Positions 1 to 7,803 of a stretch of DNA of 16,050 nt are shown here, piece after piece. The DNA is from Pseudomonadota bacterium. Its GTDB lineage: Bacteria > Pseudomonadota > Alphaproteobacteria > Acetobacterales > Acetobacteraceae. How positions within the stretch are numbered: position 1 is the stretch's first letter; the number at the start of each line of letters is the position of its first letter. The notes under the pieces were generated by a model that had not been told where the DNA came from, did no database searches, and saw only the letters and a program-made list of their open reading frames with translations. The translations under genes and the position numbers were made by a program. The stretch lies in NCBI GenBank assembly GCA_021808185.1, contig JAKBCB010000027.1:1-16050 (forward strand), given 5' to 3'.

Positions 1-80
1 GCCGCGGCCTCGATGACACGATGGCCTTGCGCGGGGTCGAGGCCGGTGGTCTCGGTGTCGAACAGCACGGAACGGGTCAT
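1..80 (-). CDS. dnaQ: DNA polymerase III epsilon subunit (3'-5' exonuclease), N-terminal fragment
   Basis: Proofreading exonuclease of the replicative polymerase, cut by the window edge so only about 26 N-terminal residues are seen. They read MTRSVLFDTETTGLDP and onward, the Exo I motif of the DEDDh exonuclease family, whose Asp and Glu in DTE bind the catalytic metals. The ATG overlaps the coaE stop codon in an ATGA arrangement (77-80), so the two genes are probably translationally coupled. The coaE-dnaQ order is standard near the origin in alphaproteobacteria, which supports the call despite the short length. The rest of the protein, including the alpha-subunit-binding tail, lies outside the window. 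Confidence 0.9.
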   Translation of the reverse strand, partial: MTRSVLFDTETTGLDPAQGHRVIEAA

Positions 81-676
81 CGGCGCAGATCCTGGATCAG
101 TCGGCGCAGCTTTCGCAGGGCATGATGGCGCGACAGGCCGGTGCGCACCACAAGATCGGCGTGGCGGCGCTTTTCGGCGTCCGGCATCTGGCGGGCGATG
201 ATCGCTGCCGCCTGCTCGGCGCTCATCTGGCCCCGCCGGCGCAGCCGGTGCAATTGCGTGGCGCGCGGGGCAGAGACAACCACCAGAAAATCCAGGCGGC
301 GCTGGCCACCGGTTTCCAGCAGCAGCGGGATGTCCAGGATCGCCGCGCGGGCGCCGGCGCGGCGCGCGCGGGCGATGAACGTCCGCTCCGCGCGGCGCAC
401 CAGCGGATGCAGGATCGCTTCCAGCCGGCGGATGGCGGGCTCGTTGCCGATCACCGCCGCGCGCAGCGCCGCGCGGTCGAGCGTGGGCTTGCCGTGCCGC
501 TCGGCGACGGTGCCGGGGAAGGCGGCGGCGATAGCGGGCAGCGCGGCCCCACCCGGCGCCTGGAGCCGGCGCACGGCGGCATCGGCATCGAACACCGGCA
601 GATGCGCGCGGCGAAAAGCGGCGGCGGCGGTGGACTTGCCCATGCCGATCCCGCCGGTCAGCCCGATCAACTTCAT
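77..676 (-). CDS. coaE: Dephospho-CoA kinase
   Basis: Catalyses the last step of coenzyme A synthesis, ATP-dependent 3'-phosphorylation of dephospho-CoA, in the cytosol. The 199-residue product begins MKLIGLTGG and has the P-loop GGIGMGKST at about residues 8-16. It also has DADAAVRRL near residue 30, the LDIPLLLETG motif in the middle, and the family's C-terminal lid region with RRRGQMSAEQA. The frame stays open upstream to 847, but homology starts at MKLIG, and an earlier start would run into the divergent neighbour, so 676 was chosen. Length is normal for the family. It overlaps dnaQ by 4 nt. Upstream there are 119 bp to the divergently transcribed binding-protein gene instead of the aroE gene usually found here. 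Confidence 0.95.
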   Translation of the reverse strand: MKLIGLTGGIGMGKSTAAAAFRRAHLPVFDADAAVRRLQAPGGAALPAIAAAFPGTVAERHGKPTLDRAALRAAVIGNEPAIRRLEAILHPLVRRAERTFIARARRAGARAAILDIPLLLETGGQRRLDFLVVVSAPRATQLHRLRRRGQMSAEQAAAIIARQMPDAEKRRHADLVVRTGLSRHHALRKLRRLIQDLRR

Positions 677-795
677 GTGCCCAGGAACCACGGCCGGGCG
701 TGCCGGGGCAAGCCGGCGCGGCCTGCCTGCTCGCCCCGTGGCGGCGGCGGCACCGCTGTGGCAGCGTGGCATTGGGACAGGCAGGGACGACGACG

Positions 796-1905
796 ATGAC
801 GGCACGGCGGCGGTGGATGGGTATATCGGTCTTCGCGCTGTCGGCATCGCTGCTGGCGGGGCCGGCGCTGGCAGACATCCAGATCGCGGTCGCGGGCCCG
901 ATCACCGGCTCCAGCGCCGTGTTCGGCGCACAGATGCGCGAGGGTGCCGAGCAGGCCGTCGCCGACATCAACGCGCATGGCGGCGTGCTCGGCCAGAAAG
1001 TGGTGTTGCGGGTGGCCGACGATGCCTGCGACCCCAAGCAGGCGGTCGCCGTCGCCAACCGACTCGCCGAGGATGGCGTGGTGTTCGTGGCCGGGCACTA
1101 TTGTTCCGGCAGTTCGATCCCGGCGAGCAAGGTCTATGCGGAATCCGGCGTGCTGGAGATTTCGCCTGCCTCGGCCTCGAACAACTTCACCGATGGCGGC
1201 GACTGGAACACGTTCCGCACCTGCGGGCGCGACGATCTGCAAGGCAAGTTCGCCGGCCGCGCGATCGCCGCCGAGTTCGCCGGCAAATCGGTGGCGATCC
1301 TGCACGACAACACCAGCTTCGGCCGCGAGGTGGCCGAGGAAACCCAGCACGCCATGAACGCGGCAGGCTTGAAGGAGGCGCTGTTCACCGCCTACTCGCC
1401 GGAGGACTACGACTTCTCCGCCCTCATCAGCCGGCTGAAGGCGGCCAGGATCGACGTGGTCTATATCGGCGGCTTCCATCAGTCCGCCGGGCTGATGGTG
1501 CGCCAGGCGCGCGAACAGGGGTTCACCGGCCAGTTCCTCGGGCCGAGCACGATGCAGACCAAGGAATTGTGGAAGATCGGCGGCCCCGCGATCGAGGGCT
1601 TCCGCCACGCCTTCTACCCCGACCCGCGCGCGCGCCCCTCGGTCGGCGGCGTCGCCGCCGCCTTCGCCGCGCGCCATGTCGATCCGGAGGGGTTCACGCT
1701 CTACACCTACGCCGCCATCCAGGTCTGGGCGGAAGCCGCGACGCGCGCTGGCACCACGGCGGGGCGCAAGGTGGCCGACACACTGAAAGCCGCCGGGCCG
1801 TGGCCCAGCGTGCTCGGCGACCTGTCATTCGACGCCAAGGGCGACCCGGTCAGCGTCGCCTATGTCTGGTATGTCTGGCACGATGGCACGTACCACCCAA
1901 TGTAG
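796..1905 (+). CDS. Branched-chain amino acid ABC transporter substrate-binding protein (LivJ/LivK type)
   Basis: Periplasmic type-1 binding protein of the leucine/isoleucine/valine family, 369 aa. Residues 1-26 form a Sec signal peptide (MTARRRW, hydrophobic core, GPALA cleavage site) followed by mature DIQIAVAGPITG. It keeps the LivJ hallmarks DDACDPKQA and GHYCSGSS, whose two cysteines form a disulfide in E. coli LivJ, and YIGGFHQS later. The start at 796 places the signal peptide directly at the N terminus; the longer frame from 700 would add an implausible extension. No liv permease or ATPase genes are nearby, so it must work with a distant transporter or as a sensor partner. It ends one base before the convergent aapP stop. 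A 9-bp tandem duplication (1861-1878) encodes YVWYVW near the C terminus. A CATTGGGA element lies at 768-775. True ligand is unknown. Confidence 0.88.
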   Translation: MTARRRWMGISVFALSASLLAGPALADIQIAVAGPITGSSAVFGAQMREGAEQAVADINAHGGVLGQKVVLRVADDACDPKQAVAVANRLAEDGVVFVAGHYCSGSSIPASKVYAESGVLEISPASASNNFTDGGDWNTFRTCGRDDLQGKFAGRAIAAEFAGKSVAILHDNTSFGREVAEETQHAMNAAGLKEALFTAYSPEDYDFSALISRLKAARIDVVYIGGFHQSAGLMVRQAREQGFTGQFLGPSTMQTKELWKIGGPAIEGFRHAFYPDPRARPSVGGVAAAFAARHVDPEGFTLYTYAAIQVWAEAATRAGTTAGRKVADTLKAAGPWPSVLGDLSFDAKGDPVSVAYVWYVWHDGTYHPM

Positions 1906-1906
1906 G

Positions 1907-2680
1907 TCAGTGCCCGCGTAGGATCTGGCTGAGGAACATCTTCAGCCGGTCGGTCCGTGGATGCTCGAACATCTCCGTCGGCGTGCCGCTCTCCACCACC
2001 TCGCCGCGATCCATGAACACCACGCGGTTGGCGACCTGACGGGCGAACCCCATTTCGTGCGTCACGCACACCATGGTCATGCCGGTCTCGGCGAGGCCGA
2101 CCATGGTGTCGAGCACCTCCTTGATCATTTCCGGGTCGAGGGCCGAGGTCGGCTCGTCGAACAGCATGATCTTCGGCTTCATGCACAGCGCGCGCGCGAT
2201 GGCGACGCGCTGCTGCTGGCCGCCCGAGAGTTGCAGCGGATATTTGTTCGCCTGCTCCGGAATCTTCACCCGGCGCAGGTAGTCCATCGCCAGTTCCTCG
2301 GCCTCGGCCTTGGGCATTTTGCGCACCTGGATGGGCGCGAGGGTGCAGTTCTCCAGGATCGTCAGATGCGGGAACAGGTTGAACGACTGGAATACCATGC
2401 CGACCTCGCGGCGAATGGTGTCCAGCGCCCGCGTGTCGCCGGTCAGTTCGGTGCCATCGACGATGATGCGGCCCTGCTGATGTTCCTCCAGCCGGTTGAT
2501 GCATCGGATCGTGGTGGATTTTCCGCTGCCGGACGGGCCGCAGACCACCACGCGCTCACCTTTGCCGACGATAAGCGACACGTCGCGCAGCACATGCATC
2601 GCGCCGTACCACTTGTTGACCTTGTCGAGCACGATGGCCGCCTCGGCTTCCTCTGCCGACATCGTCTGGGATTGGCTCAT
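1907..2680 (-). CDS. aapP: General L-amino acid ABC transporter, ATP-binding protein
   Basis: ATPase subunit of the AapJQMP/BztABCD polar amino acid importer, 257 aa. Visible motifs in order: Walker A GPSGSGKST at residues 48-56, Q-loop MVFQSFN near 98, signature LSGGQQQR at 151-158, Walker B IMLFDEPTSALD at 171-182 and the H-loop histidine in CVTHEMGFA at 208. The start at 2680 follows an AAGGGG ribosome-binding site, and the gene begins 10 bp after the aapM stop. The frame extends upstream to 2752 but that part lies inside aapM. It is the last gene of the aapJQMP operon and meets the LivJ-like gene end to end with a single base between stops, so any terminator must lie within coding DNA. 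Two such ATPases would energise one AapQ/AapM heterodimer in the inner membrane. Confidence 0.95.
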   Translation of the reverse strand: MSQSQTMSAEEAEAAIVLDKVNKWYGAMHVLRDVSLIVGKGERVVVCGPSGSGKSTTIRCINRLEEHQQGRIIVDGTELTGDTRALDTIRREVGMVFQSFNLFPHLTILENCTLAPIQVRKMPKAEAEELAMDYLRRVKIPEQANKYPLQLSGGQQQRVAIARALCMKPKIMLFDEPTSALDPEMIKEVLDTMVGLAETGMTMVCVTHEMGFARQVANRVVFMDRGEVVESGTPTEMFEHPRTDRLKMFLSQILRGH

Positions 2681-2690
2681 CACGGACCCC

Positions 2691-3833
2691 TTAGCGGTTG
2701 CGCGTGCGGCCGAACTGGCGTTCGAGGCCGCGGCTGTAATGGGACATGGCATAGCAGAAAATGAAGTAGATCGCGGCGAGCACGAGATAGATCTCGGTGG
2801 AGAACCCGGTCCACACCGGGTCGGCCATCGCGTTCTTGCCCGCCGTCAGCAGGTCGAGGATGCCGATGATCAGCACCAGCGACGTGTCCTTGAAGAAGCC
2901 GATGAAGGTGTTGACCAGCGGCGGGATCACCAGCCGGAGCGCCTGCGGCAGGATCACCAGCCTCGTCTTTTTCCAGTATGACAGCCCCAGCGCGTCCGCC
3001 GCCTCGTACTGCCCCTTCGGCAGCGCCTGCAACCCACCGCGCACCACTTCGGCAAGGTAGGCGGCGGCGAACAGGATGATGGCGATTTGCGCCCGCAGCA
3101 ACTTGTCCGGGTTCAGCCCCTCCGGCATGAACAGCGGGAACATCACGCTGGCCATGAACAGCAGGCTGATCAACGGCACGCCGCGTATCAGCTCCACATA
3201 GGCGACACAGAGCATCTTCACCGCCGGCAACTGCGTCGAGCGGCGGCCGAGTGCCACCAGCACCGCCAGCGGAAAGGCAAAGGCAAGGCCGAAGGTCGCC
3301 AGGATCAGCGTGATCGGCAGCCCGCCCCACTCGTCCTGGGGCACGTACTGCATCCCCAGCACGCCGCCCCACATCAGCACCGCGATCGCCGTGAGCGTGC
3401 CGATCCAGATGTACAGCAGCTCCTTGCGCCAGAACCGCCGGCTGGCGGAGACGGCATACAGTCCGACGAACAGCAGCACGCACAGCGCCGGCCGCCATTG
3501 CAGGTCGTACGGGTAGCGGCCGAACAGGATGAAGCGCCACTTGTCCCCGATCACCGCCCAGCAGGCGCCCACCCCCTGCGCCTGCCGGCACGGCGCCGCC
3601 GTCTCCAGCGGATTGGCGGCCACCGGCACCGTCCAGACGGCATGGAGCACGCCCCAGTTCAGCAGCCCCCACGCCCAGCGCAGCAGGAAATAGCCGAGCA
3701 CGAGCGTGACGAGGCTCGACCATATCGAGTTGAACAGATTGCGCCGCGCCCACGCGACAGGGCCCACCACCGAGGCCGGGGGCCGTTCCCGCGCCGCCCC
3801 TTGCACGCTGTCCGCGACGGCCTGGCTCGCCAT
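2691..3833 (-). CDS. aapM: General L-amino acid ABC transporter, permease protein AapM
   Basis: Inner-membrane permease, 380 aa, about the usual AapM/BztC length. It has a long N-terminal section with several hydrophobic segments. The C-terminal half has the conserved HisM-type transport domain, including IELIRGVP-like VELIRGVPLIS and the EAA loop EAADALGLSYWKKTRL, which contacts the ATPase, followed by PQALRLVIPP. The ATG at 3833 lies 2 nt after the aapQ stop (TGA-AC-ATG), favouring coupled translation and excluding the longer upstream frame that overlaps aapQ. The C terminus ends with an Arg-rich tail. It pairs with AapQ to form the translocation pore. Similarity to GltK/HisM permeases is expected, but the operon and the large insert between membrane segments make AapM the better call. 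Confidence 0.93.
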   Translation of the reverse strand: MASQAVADSVQGAARERPPASVVGPVAWARRNLFNSIWSSLVTLVLGYFLLRWAWGLLNWGVLHAVWTVPVAANPLETAAPCRQAQGVGACWAVIGDKWRFILFGRYPYDLQWRPALCVLLFVGLYAVSASRRFWRKELLYIWIGTLTAIAVLMWGGVLGMQYVPQDEWGGLPITLILATFGLAFAFPLAVLVALGRRSTQLPAVKMLCVAYVELIRGVPLISLLFMASVMFPLFMPEGLNPDKLLRAQIAIILFAAAYLAEVVRGGLQALPKGQYEAADALGLSYWKKTRLVILPQALRLVIPPLVNTFIGFFKDTSLVLIIGILDLLTAGKNAMADPVWTGFSTEIYLVLAAIYFIFCYAMSHYSRGLERQFGRTRNR

Positions 3834-3835
3834 GT

Positions 3836-5047
3836 TCAGCGCTCCACCAGCGCGATGTGCGCGTTGTACCAATTCATGAACAGGCTGATCGACAGGCTGA
3901 TGGTCAGGTACACCGCCATGATGATCGCGATGCCCTCGATCGCCTGCCCGGTCTGGTTGAGGATGGTGTTGGCGATCGAAACGATGTCCTGATAGCCGAT
4001 GGCCACCGCGAGCGAGCTGTTCTTGGTCAGGTTGAGATACTGGCTGGTCATCGGCGGAATGATGACCCGCAGCGCCTGCGGCAGCACCACCAGCCGCAGC
4101 GTCTTGCCGCGATGCAGGCCGAGCGCCTGTGCCGCCTCCCATTGCCCGTGCGGCACCGCCTGGATGCCGGAACGGACGATCTCGGCGATGTATGACGACG
4201 TGTAGATCACCAGGCCGGTCAGCAGCGCGCCGTATTCCGGCGTGATCGTGCCGCCGCCGGTGAAGTTGAAGCCGTGCAGTTGCGGCATGTCGAAGCTCAA
4301 CGGCGCGCCAAGCGCGGCCCAGATGATCGCCGGCAGGCCGATCAGCAGCGCCAGCACCACCGGCAGCACGGGCGGGGATTGTCCGGTCGCGTCCTGGCGG
4401 CGATGCGCATGGCGCACCCACAGCACGCTGAGCACGATCGCCACGACAAAGCCCAGCAGCGCCCAGCTATGCGCGCCCTGCCAGATCAGCAGCGGAACCT
4501 TAATGCCGCGATTGGACAGGAACACGGCATCGCCGATCCGCATGGACTGGCGCGGCGCCGGCAGGCCCTGCAACAGCACGTACCAGAACAGCAGCTGCAA
4601 CAGCACGGGAATGTCGCGCAGCACCTCGACATAGACCGCCGTAATCCGCGCCAGCAGCCAGTTGGGCGAGAGGCGCCCAATGCCGATCAGCGTGCCCAGG
4701 ATCGTCGCCAGCACCACGCCGACCACGGCGACCTTCAGCGTGTTCAACACCCCCTCGACCAGCGCCGTCAGATAGGTGCTCGTGCCGGGCAGATACGGAA
4801 TCAGCGTCTCGCCGATCGGAATCCCGGACGTCTCATCGAGAAACCCAAAGCCCGTGGCGATGTGCCGGGCTTCCAGGTTGCTCCGTGCATTGCCGACGAA
4901 ATAGCCCACGATGCCGACCACGACGGCCACCACCACCGCCTGCCAGACGATGCTGCGAAAGCGCGGATCGGTCCAGGACAGGCGCAGCGCACGCTTCGGC
5001 GCCTGGCGGCTCGGGGCAAGTCGCGGATCGGTGGCGGTGCCGGACAT
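3836..5047 (-). CDS. aapQ: General L-amino acid ABC transporter, permease protein AapQ
   Basis: Second permease subunit, 403 aa. An N-terminal cytoplasmic stretch of about 30 residues precedes a strong membrane helix (VVVAVVVGIVGYFVG). The extracytoplasmic region carrying GFLDETSGIPIGE is typical of AapQ/BztB. Later segments include EVLRDIPVLLQLLFWY, a long middle insert, and the EAA loop EAAQALGLHRGKTLRL with PQALRVIIPP. The start at 5047 has GGAG spaced about 9 nt upstream. It is separated from aapJ by 66 bp that contain a GC-rich hairpin (5077-5102), and ends 2 nt before aapM. Expression is probably from the sigma-54 promoter upstream of aapJ, with lower yield than aapJ because of the hairpin. 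Confidence 0.94.
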   Translation of the reverse strand: MSGTATDPRLAPSRQAPKRALRLSWTDPRFRSIVWQAVVVAVVVGIVGYFVGNARSNLEARHIATGFGFLDETSGIPIGETLIPYLPGTSTYLTALVEGVLNTLKVAVVGVVLATILGTLIGIGRLSPNWLLARITAVYVEVLRDIPVLLQLLFWYVLLQGLPAPRQSMRIGDAVFLSNRGIKVPLLIWQGAHSWALLGFVVAIVLSVLWVRHAHRRQDATGQSPPVLPVVLALLIGLPAIIWAALGAPLSFDMPQLHGFNFTGGGTITPEYGALLTGLVIYTSSYIAEIVRSGIQAVPHGQWEAAQALGLHRGKTLRLVVLPQALRVIIPPMTSQYLNLTKNSSLAVAIGYQDIVSIANTILNQTGQAIEGIAIIMAVYLTISLSISLFMNWYNAHIALVER

Positions 5048-5076
5048 TCAGTCACTCCAGGGCCACAAGGACGGGT

Positions 5077-5102
5077 GGGGCGGCGCTGGCGCGCGCCGCC
5101 CC
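5077..5102. repeat. Perfect GC-rich inverted repeat between aapJ and aapQ
   Basis: A 10-bp perfect stem GGGGCGGCGC / GCGCCGCCCC with a 6-nt loop sits in the 66-bp gap between the aapJ stop and aapQ start. No U-tract follows, so it is not a classical intrinsic terminator. Such hairpins after binding-protein genes commonly stabilise the upstream mRNA or partly block read-through, giving more binding protein than permease. That role is inferred here from position and structure. Confidence 0.6.
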
Positions 5103-5113
5103 GGATCGACCGG

Positions 5114-6148
5114 TCAGCGCATCGGCGGCGCGTACATCAGGCCGCCCTTGTTCCACAGCGCGTTGATGCCGCGCGGGATGCCGAGCACGCCGAGGTTGCG
5201 GTCCCAGATTTCGGCGGCGTTGCCCTCGGCCTTGATCGCATTGTAGGCCCACTTGTCATCGAGCCCCAGCGCCTTGCCCAGGTCGCCCTCAAGCCCGAGG
5301 AAGCGGCGCAGCTCCGGGTCGGTCGTGCCCGACATCGTGTCGATGTTCTTGCTGGTCACGCCATGTTCCTCGGCGATCAGCATGGCGAAGTAGGTCCACC
5401 GGATAATGTCGAACCACTTGTCGTCGCCCTTGCGCACCATCGGGCCGAGCGGCTCCTTGCTGATGATCTCGGGCAGCAGCACGTAGTCGTCCTTGTTGGA
5501 CTGCGTGGCGCGGAAGGTGCCGAGCGCGGAACTGTCGTTGGAGAACACGTCGCAACGGCCGGAGATGAAGGCGCTCTGAATCTCGGCCACGTTGTCGATC
5601 AGGATCGGCGTGAACTTCAGGTTCGCCTGACGGAAGAAGTCGGAGACCGCGAGTTCGGTGCTGGTGCCCGGCTGCACGCAGACCGTGGCGCCATCCAGTT
5701 CCTTGGCGCTTTTCACGCCCATCGCCTTCTTCACGATGAAGCCGGTGCCGTCGTAGAAGTTGATCCCGGCGAACTCGGCGCCGAGGCTCGCCTCGCGGCC
5801 CATTGTCCAGGTGGTTTCGCGGATCAGCACATCCACTTCGCCCGACTGCAACGCGGTGAAGCGGTTCTGCGTGGTCAGCGGGGTGAACTTCACCTTGGAG
5901 GCATCGCCGAAAATGGCGGCGGCGACCGAGCGGCAGCCATCGGCGTCGATGCCGGTCATCACGCCCTTGCTGTCCGGCAGGGAAAAGCCCGGCGTGTTGC
6001 CGTCGATGCCGCAATTGAGCATGCCCCGGGCGCGCACCGCGTCGAGCGTCGCCGAGCCGCTGCCCTCGGCATGGGCCGCACCGGCCAGACCGGCCAGAAT
6101 CGCGCCACCGGCCAATGCGGCGGCAAACTGAAGCTTAGGACGCATCAT
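5114..6148 (-). CDS. aapJ: General L-amino acid ABC transporter, substrate-binding protein
   Basis: Periplasmic type-2 binding protein for polar L-amino acids, 344 aa. A Sec signal peptide covers residues 1-27 (MMRPKLQ, Ala/Gly/Leu core, AAHA cleavage). The mature protein starts EGSGSATLDAVRARG and carries the AapJ/BztA-typical CGIDGNTPGFSLPD, QSGEVDVLIRETTWT and SGRCDVFSNDSSAL stretches. It ends in WNKGGLMYAPPMR. Two adjacent ATGs occur; the first (6148) has GGGGAG seven bases upstream and was chosen. It is the first gene of aapJQMP, about 27 nt downstream of the predicted start point of a sigma-54 promoter (6186-6201). Homologous systems in Rhizobium and Rhodobacter transport glutamate, aspartate, glutamine and other amino acids; the range here cannot be told from sequence. 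Confidence 0.95.
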   Translation of the reverse strand: MMRPKLQFAAALAGGAILAGLAGAAHAEGSGSATLDAVRARGMLNCGIDGNTPGFSLPDSKGVMTGIDADGCRSVAAAIFGDASKVKFTPLTTQNRFTALQSGEVDVLIRETTWTMGREASLGAEFAGINFYDGTGFIVKKAMGVKSAKELDGATVCVQPGTSTELAVSDFFRQANLKFTPILIDNVAEIQSAFISGRCDVFSNDSSALGTFRATQSNKDDYVLLPEIISKEPLGPMVRKGDDKWFDIIRWTYFAMLIAEEHGVTSKNIDTMSGTTDPELRRFLGLEGDLGKALGLDDKWAYNAIKAEGNAAEIWDRNLGVLGIPRGINALWNKGGLMYAPPMR

Positions 6149-6185
6149 GTGTGCGTTCTCCCCTCTGAAATTTCATCGACCGTCT

Positions 6186-6201
6186 AGCAAAACAGGTGCC
6201 A
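6186..6201 (-). promoter_or_regulatory. Sigma-54 (RpoN) promoter of the aap operon
   Basis: On the minus strand the sequence reads TGGCAC-CTGTT-TTGCT, an exact fit to the TGGCAC and TTGCT blocks with the invariant GG and GC separated by 10 bases. The predicted start point is near 6175, leaving about 27 nt of leader with a good ribosome-binding site before aapJ. It points to nitrogen control, probably through NtrC, as known for aap operons in rhizobia. A TGCG-N5-CGCA inverted repeat lies directly upstream (6202-6214). I could not find a convincing NtrC site in the 170 bp above it. Confidence 0.8.
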
Positions 6202-6234
6202 TGCGCATGTCGCAACCCCGGCGTGCCCGCGGCC

Positions 6235-6250
6235 GATGGCAATCACCATC
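6235..6250. promoter_or_regulatory. Inverted repeat in the aapJ-lutB divergent region, possible operator
   Basis: GATGG-CAATCA-CCATC is a perfect 5-bp inverted repeat with a 6-bp spacer, 34 bp above the sigma-54 promoter and about 125 bp upstream of lutB. It could bind a dimeric regulator of either unit, for example a GntR-type lactate regulator, but no regulator gene of that kind is in the window. The rest of the 227-bp gap is GC-rich, with a GGCGCGGCC tandem duplication at 6327-6344 and a weak -10-like TACATT at 6348-6353 before lutB. Confidence 0.3.
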
Positions 6251-6375
6251 GCGCGCCGCGCGCGGGATGAAAAGTACCTTTCCGGCACGTTTTGTCCGGG
6301 ATGCGGTCGCCGCCGCCGTGGCCCCTGGCGCGGCCGGCGCGGCCGGCTACATTGGGAGCGTCCCGGAGGATGCCG

Positions 6376-7803
6376 ATGCTCGCCACCAGCCCCGCCTTCA
6401 AGGAGAACGCCGCGCACGCCATGGCGGATGCCGGCTTGCAGAAGGCGCTCGCCCGCACGCGGCCGCAATTCCCCGCCAAGCGCGCGGCCGCGGTCGCCAA
6501 TCTGCCCGAATTCGAGCAACTGCGGGACATCGGCAAGGGCATCAAGGACCACACGCTCGCGCATCTGGATTTCTACCTCGAAACCTTCGCCGCCAACGTG
6601 GAGCGGGCCGGCGGGCAGGTACACTGGTGCAGTACGGCCGACGACGCCCGCGCCGCCGTGCTCGGCATCTGCGAGCGCGTCGGCGCGCGGACCGTTACCA
6701 AGGGCAAGTCGATGATCAGCGAGGAGCTGGGCATCAACCAGCACCTCGAAGCGCACGGCATCGTGCCGGTCGAGACCGACCTCGGCGAATACATCCTGCA
6801 ACTGCGCCACGAACCGCCCAGCCACATCATCGCGCCCGCCTTCCACCTCAACCGCGAGGACTGGGAGGAGAGTTTCCGCAAGTCGCACACCGACCTGCCG
6901 GCGGACCGGGTGTTCCACGAGCGGCGGGACATCCTGACCGAGGCCCGCACCCGGCTGCGGGAGAAGTTCCTGGCGGCCGACGTGGGCATCACCGGGGCGA
7001 ACTTCCTCATCGCCGAGACCGGCACCAGCGTCATCGTCACCAACGAGGGCAACGGCGACCTCACGCAGACGCTGCCGCGTGTGCATATCGTGCTGGCCAG
7101 CATCGAAAAGACCGTGCCGACGCTGGAGGACACGATCAGCCTGCTGCGGCTGCTGGCACGCTCGGCCACCGGGCAGGATTTCTCGGTCTATACGACCTTC
7201 TCCACCGGCCCGCGCCGGGCAGAGGACGTGGACGGGCCGGAAGAGTACCATGTGATCCTGCTGGACAATGGCCGCTCGGCCATGGTCGGCACCGAATTCC
7301 AGCCGATGCTGCGCTGTATCCGCTGCGCCGCCTGCATCAACCATTGCCCGGTGTACGGCACGGTCGGCGGGCACAGCTATGGGTGGGTCTATCCCGGCCC
7401 CATGGGCAGCGTGCTGACACCGAGCCTGATCGGGGTGGATCAGGCCGGGCAACTGCCCAACGCCAGCACCTTCTGCGGCAAGTGCGAGAGCGTCTGCCCG
7501 ATGAAGATCCCGCTGCCGAACATGATGCGGCATTGGCGGGAGCGCGAGTTCGAGCGGCATCTCGGCCCGCAGGGCATGCGCACCGGCCTGTCCGTCTGGG
7601 CGTGGTTCGCGCGCCGGCCGGCGATGTACCGGCTGGCAACCCGGGTTGCGATGGCGGGTCTCGGCCTGCTCGGGCGACGACGGGGGAAATTCTCGTCGCT
7701 GCCGCTGGCCGGTGGCTGGACCGAGGGGCGGGACTTGCCGGCGACGGAAGGTCACACCTTCTTCGCGCGCTACGCCCGCGAGCAACGGGCGGGCCGGGCA
7801 TGA
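6376..7803 (+). CDS. lutB: L-lactate oxidation iron-sulfur protein LutB
   Basis: Iron-sulfur subunit of the LutABC L-lactate oxidation complex, 475 aa, which passes electrons from lactate oxidation toward the respiratory chain. The N-terminal two thirds form a LUD domain, with TVTKGKSMISEE near residue 110, GITGANFLIAETGT at 204-217 and NEGNGDL near 225. Two ferredoxin-like cysteine clusters follow: C314, C317, C320 and C324 (CIRCAACINHCP) and C367, C370 and C374 (CGKCESVCP). A LutB-type C-terminal tail completes the protein. GGAGG at 6365-6369 directly abuts an ATG at 6370 but is six bases from the ATG at 6376, so 6376 was chosen. The stop overlaps the lutC start (ATGA). The cysteine-rich LutA subunit is not adjacent; upstream lies the divergent aap operon. 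Confidence 0.93.
   Translation: MLATSPAFKENAAHAMADAGLQKALARTRPQFPAKRAAAVANLPEFEQLRDIGKGIKDHTLAHLDFYLETFAANVERAGGQVHWCSTADDARAAVLGICERVGARTVTKGKSMISEELGINQHLEAHGIVPVETDLGEYILQLRHEPPSHIIAPAFHLNREDWEESFRKSHTDLPADRVFHERRDILTEARTRLREKFLAADVGITGANFLIAETGTSVIVTNEGNGDLTQTLPRVHIVLASIEKTVPTLEDTISLLRLLARSATGQDFSVYTTFSTGPRRAEDVDGPEEYHVILLDNGRSAMVGTEFQPMLRCIRCAACINHCPVYGTVGGHSYGWVYPGPMGSVLTPSLIGVDQAGQLPNASTFCGKCESVCPMKIPLPNMMRHWREREFERHLGPQGMRTGLSVWAWFARRPAMYRLATRVAMAGLGLLGRRRGKFSSLPLAGGWTEGRDLPATEGHTFFARYAREQRAGRA

Noticed and set aside
141..2039. Long plus-strand open frame over coaE and the LivJ-like gene
   Set aside because: It is antisense to coaE and out of frame with the recognised binding protein; composition is Arg-rich and uninformative.
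4274..6187. Very long open frame on the plus strand opposite aapQ and aapJ
   Set aside because: It is His/Arg/Gln-rich, matches no family, and mirrors genuine transporter genes on the other strand; long antisense frames are common in GC-rich DNA.
6276..6310. Second sigma-54 promoter facing lutB (GGCACG followed by TTTTGTCC)
   Set aside because: The -12 block lacks GC at the required spacing and the first T of TGGCAC is changed.
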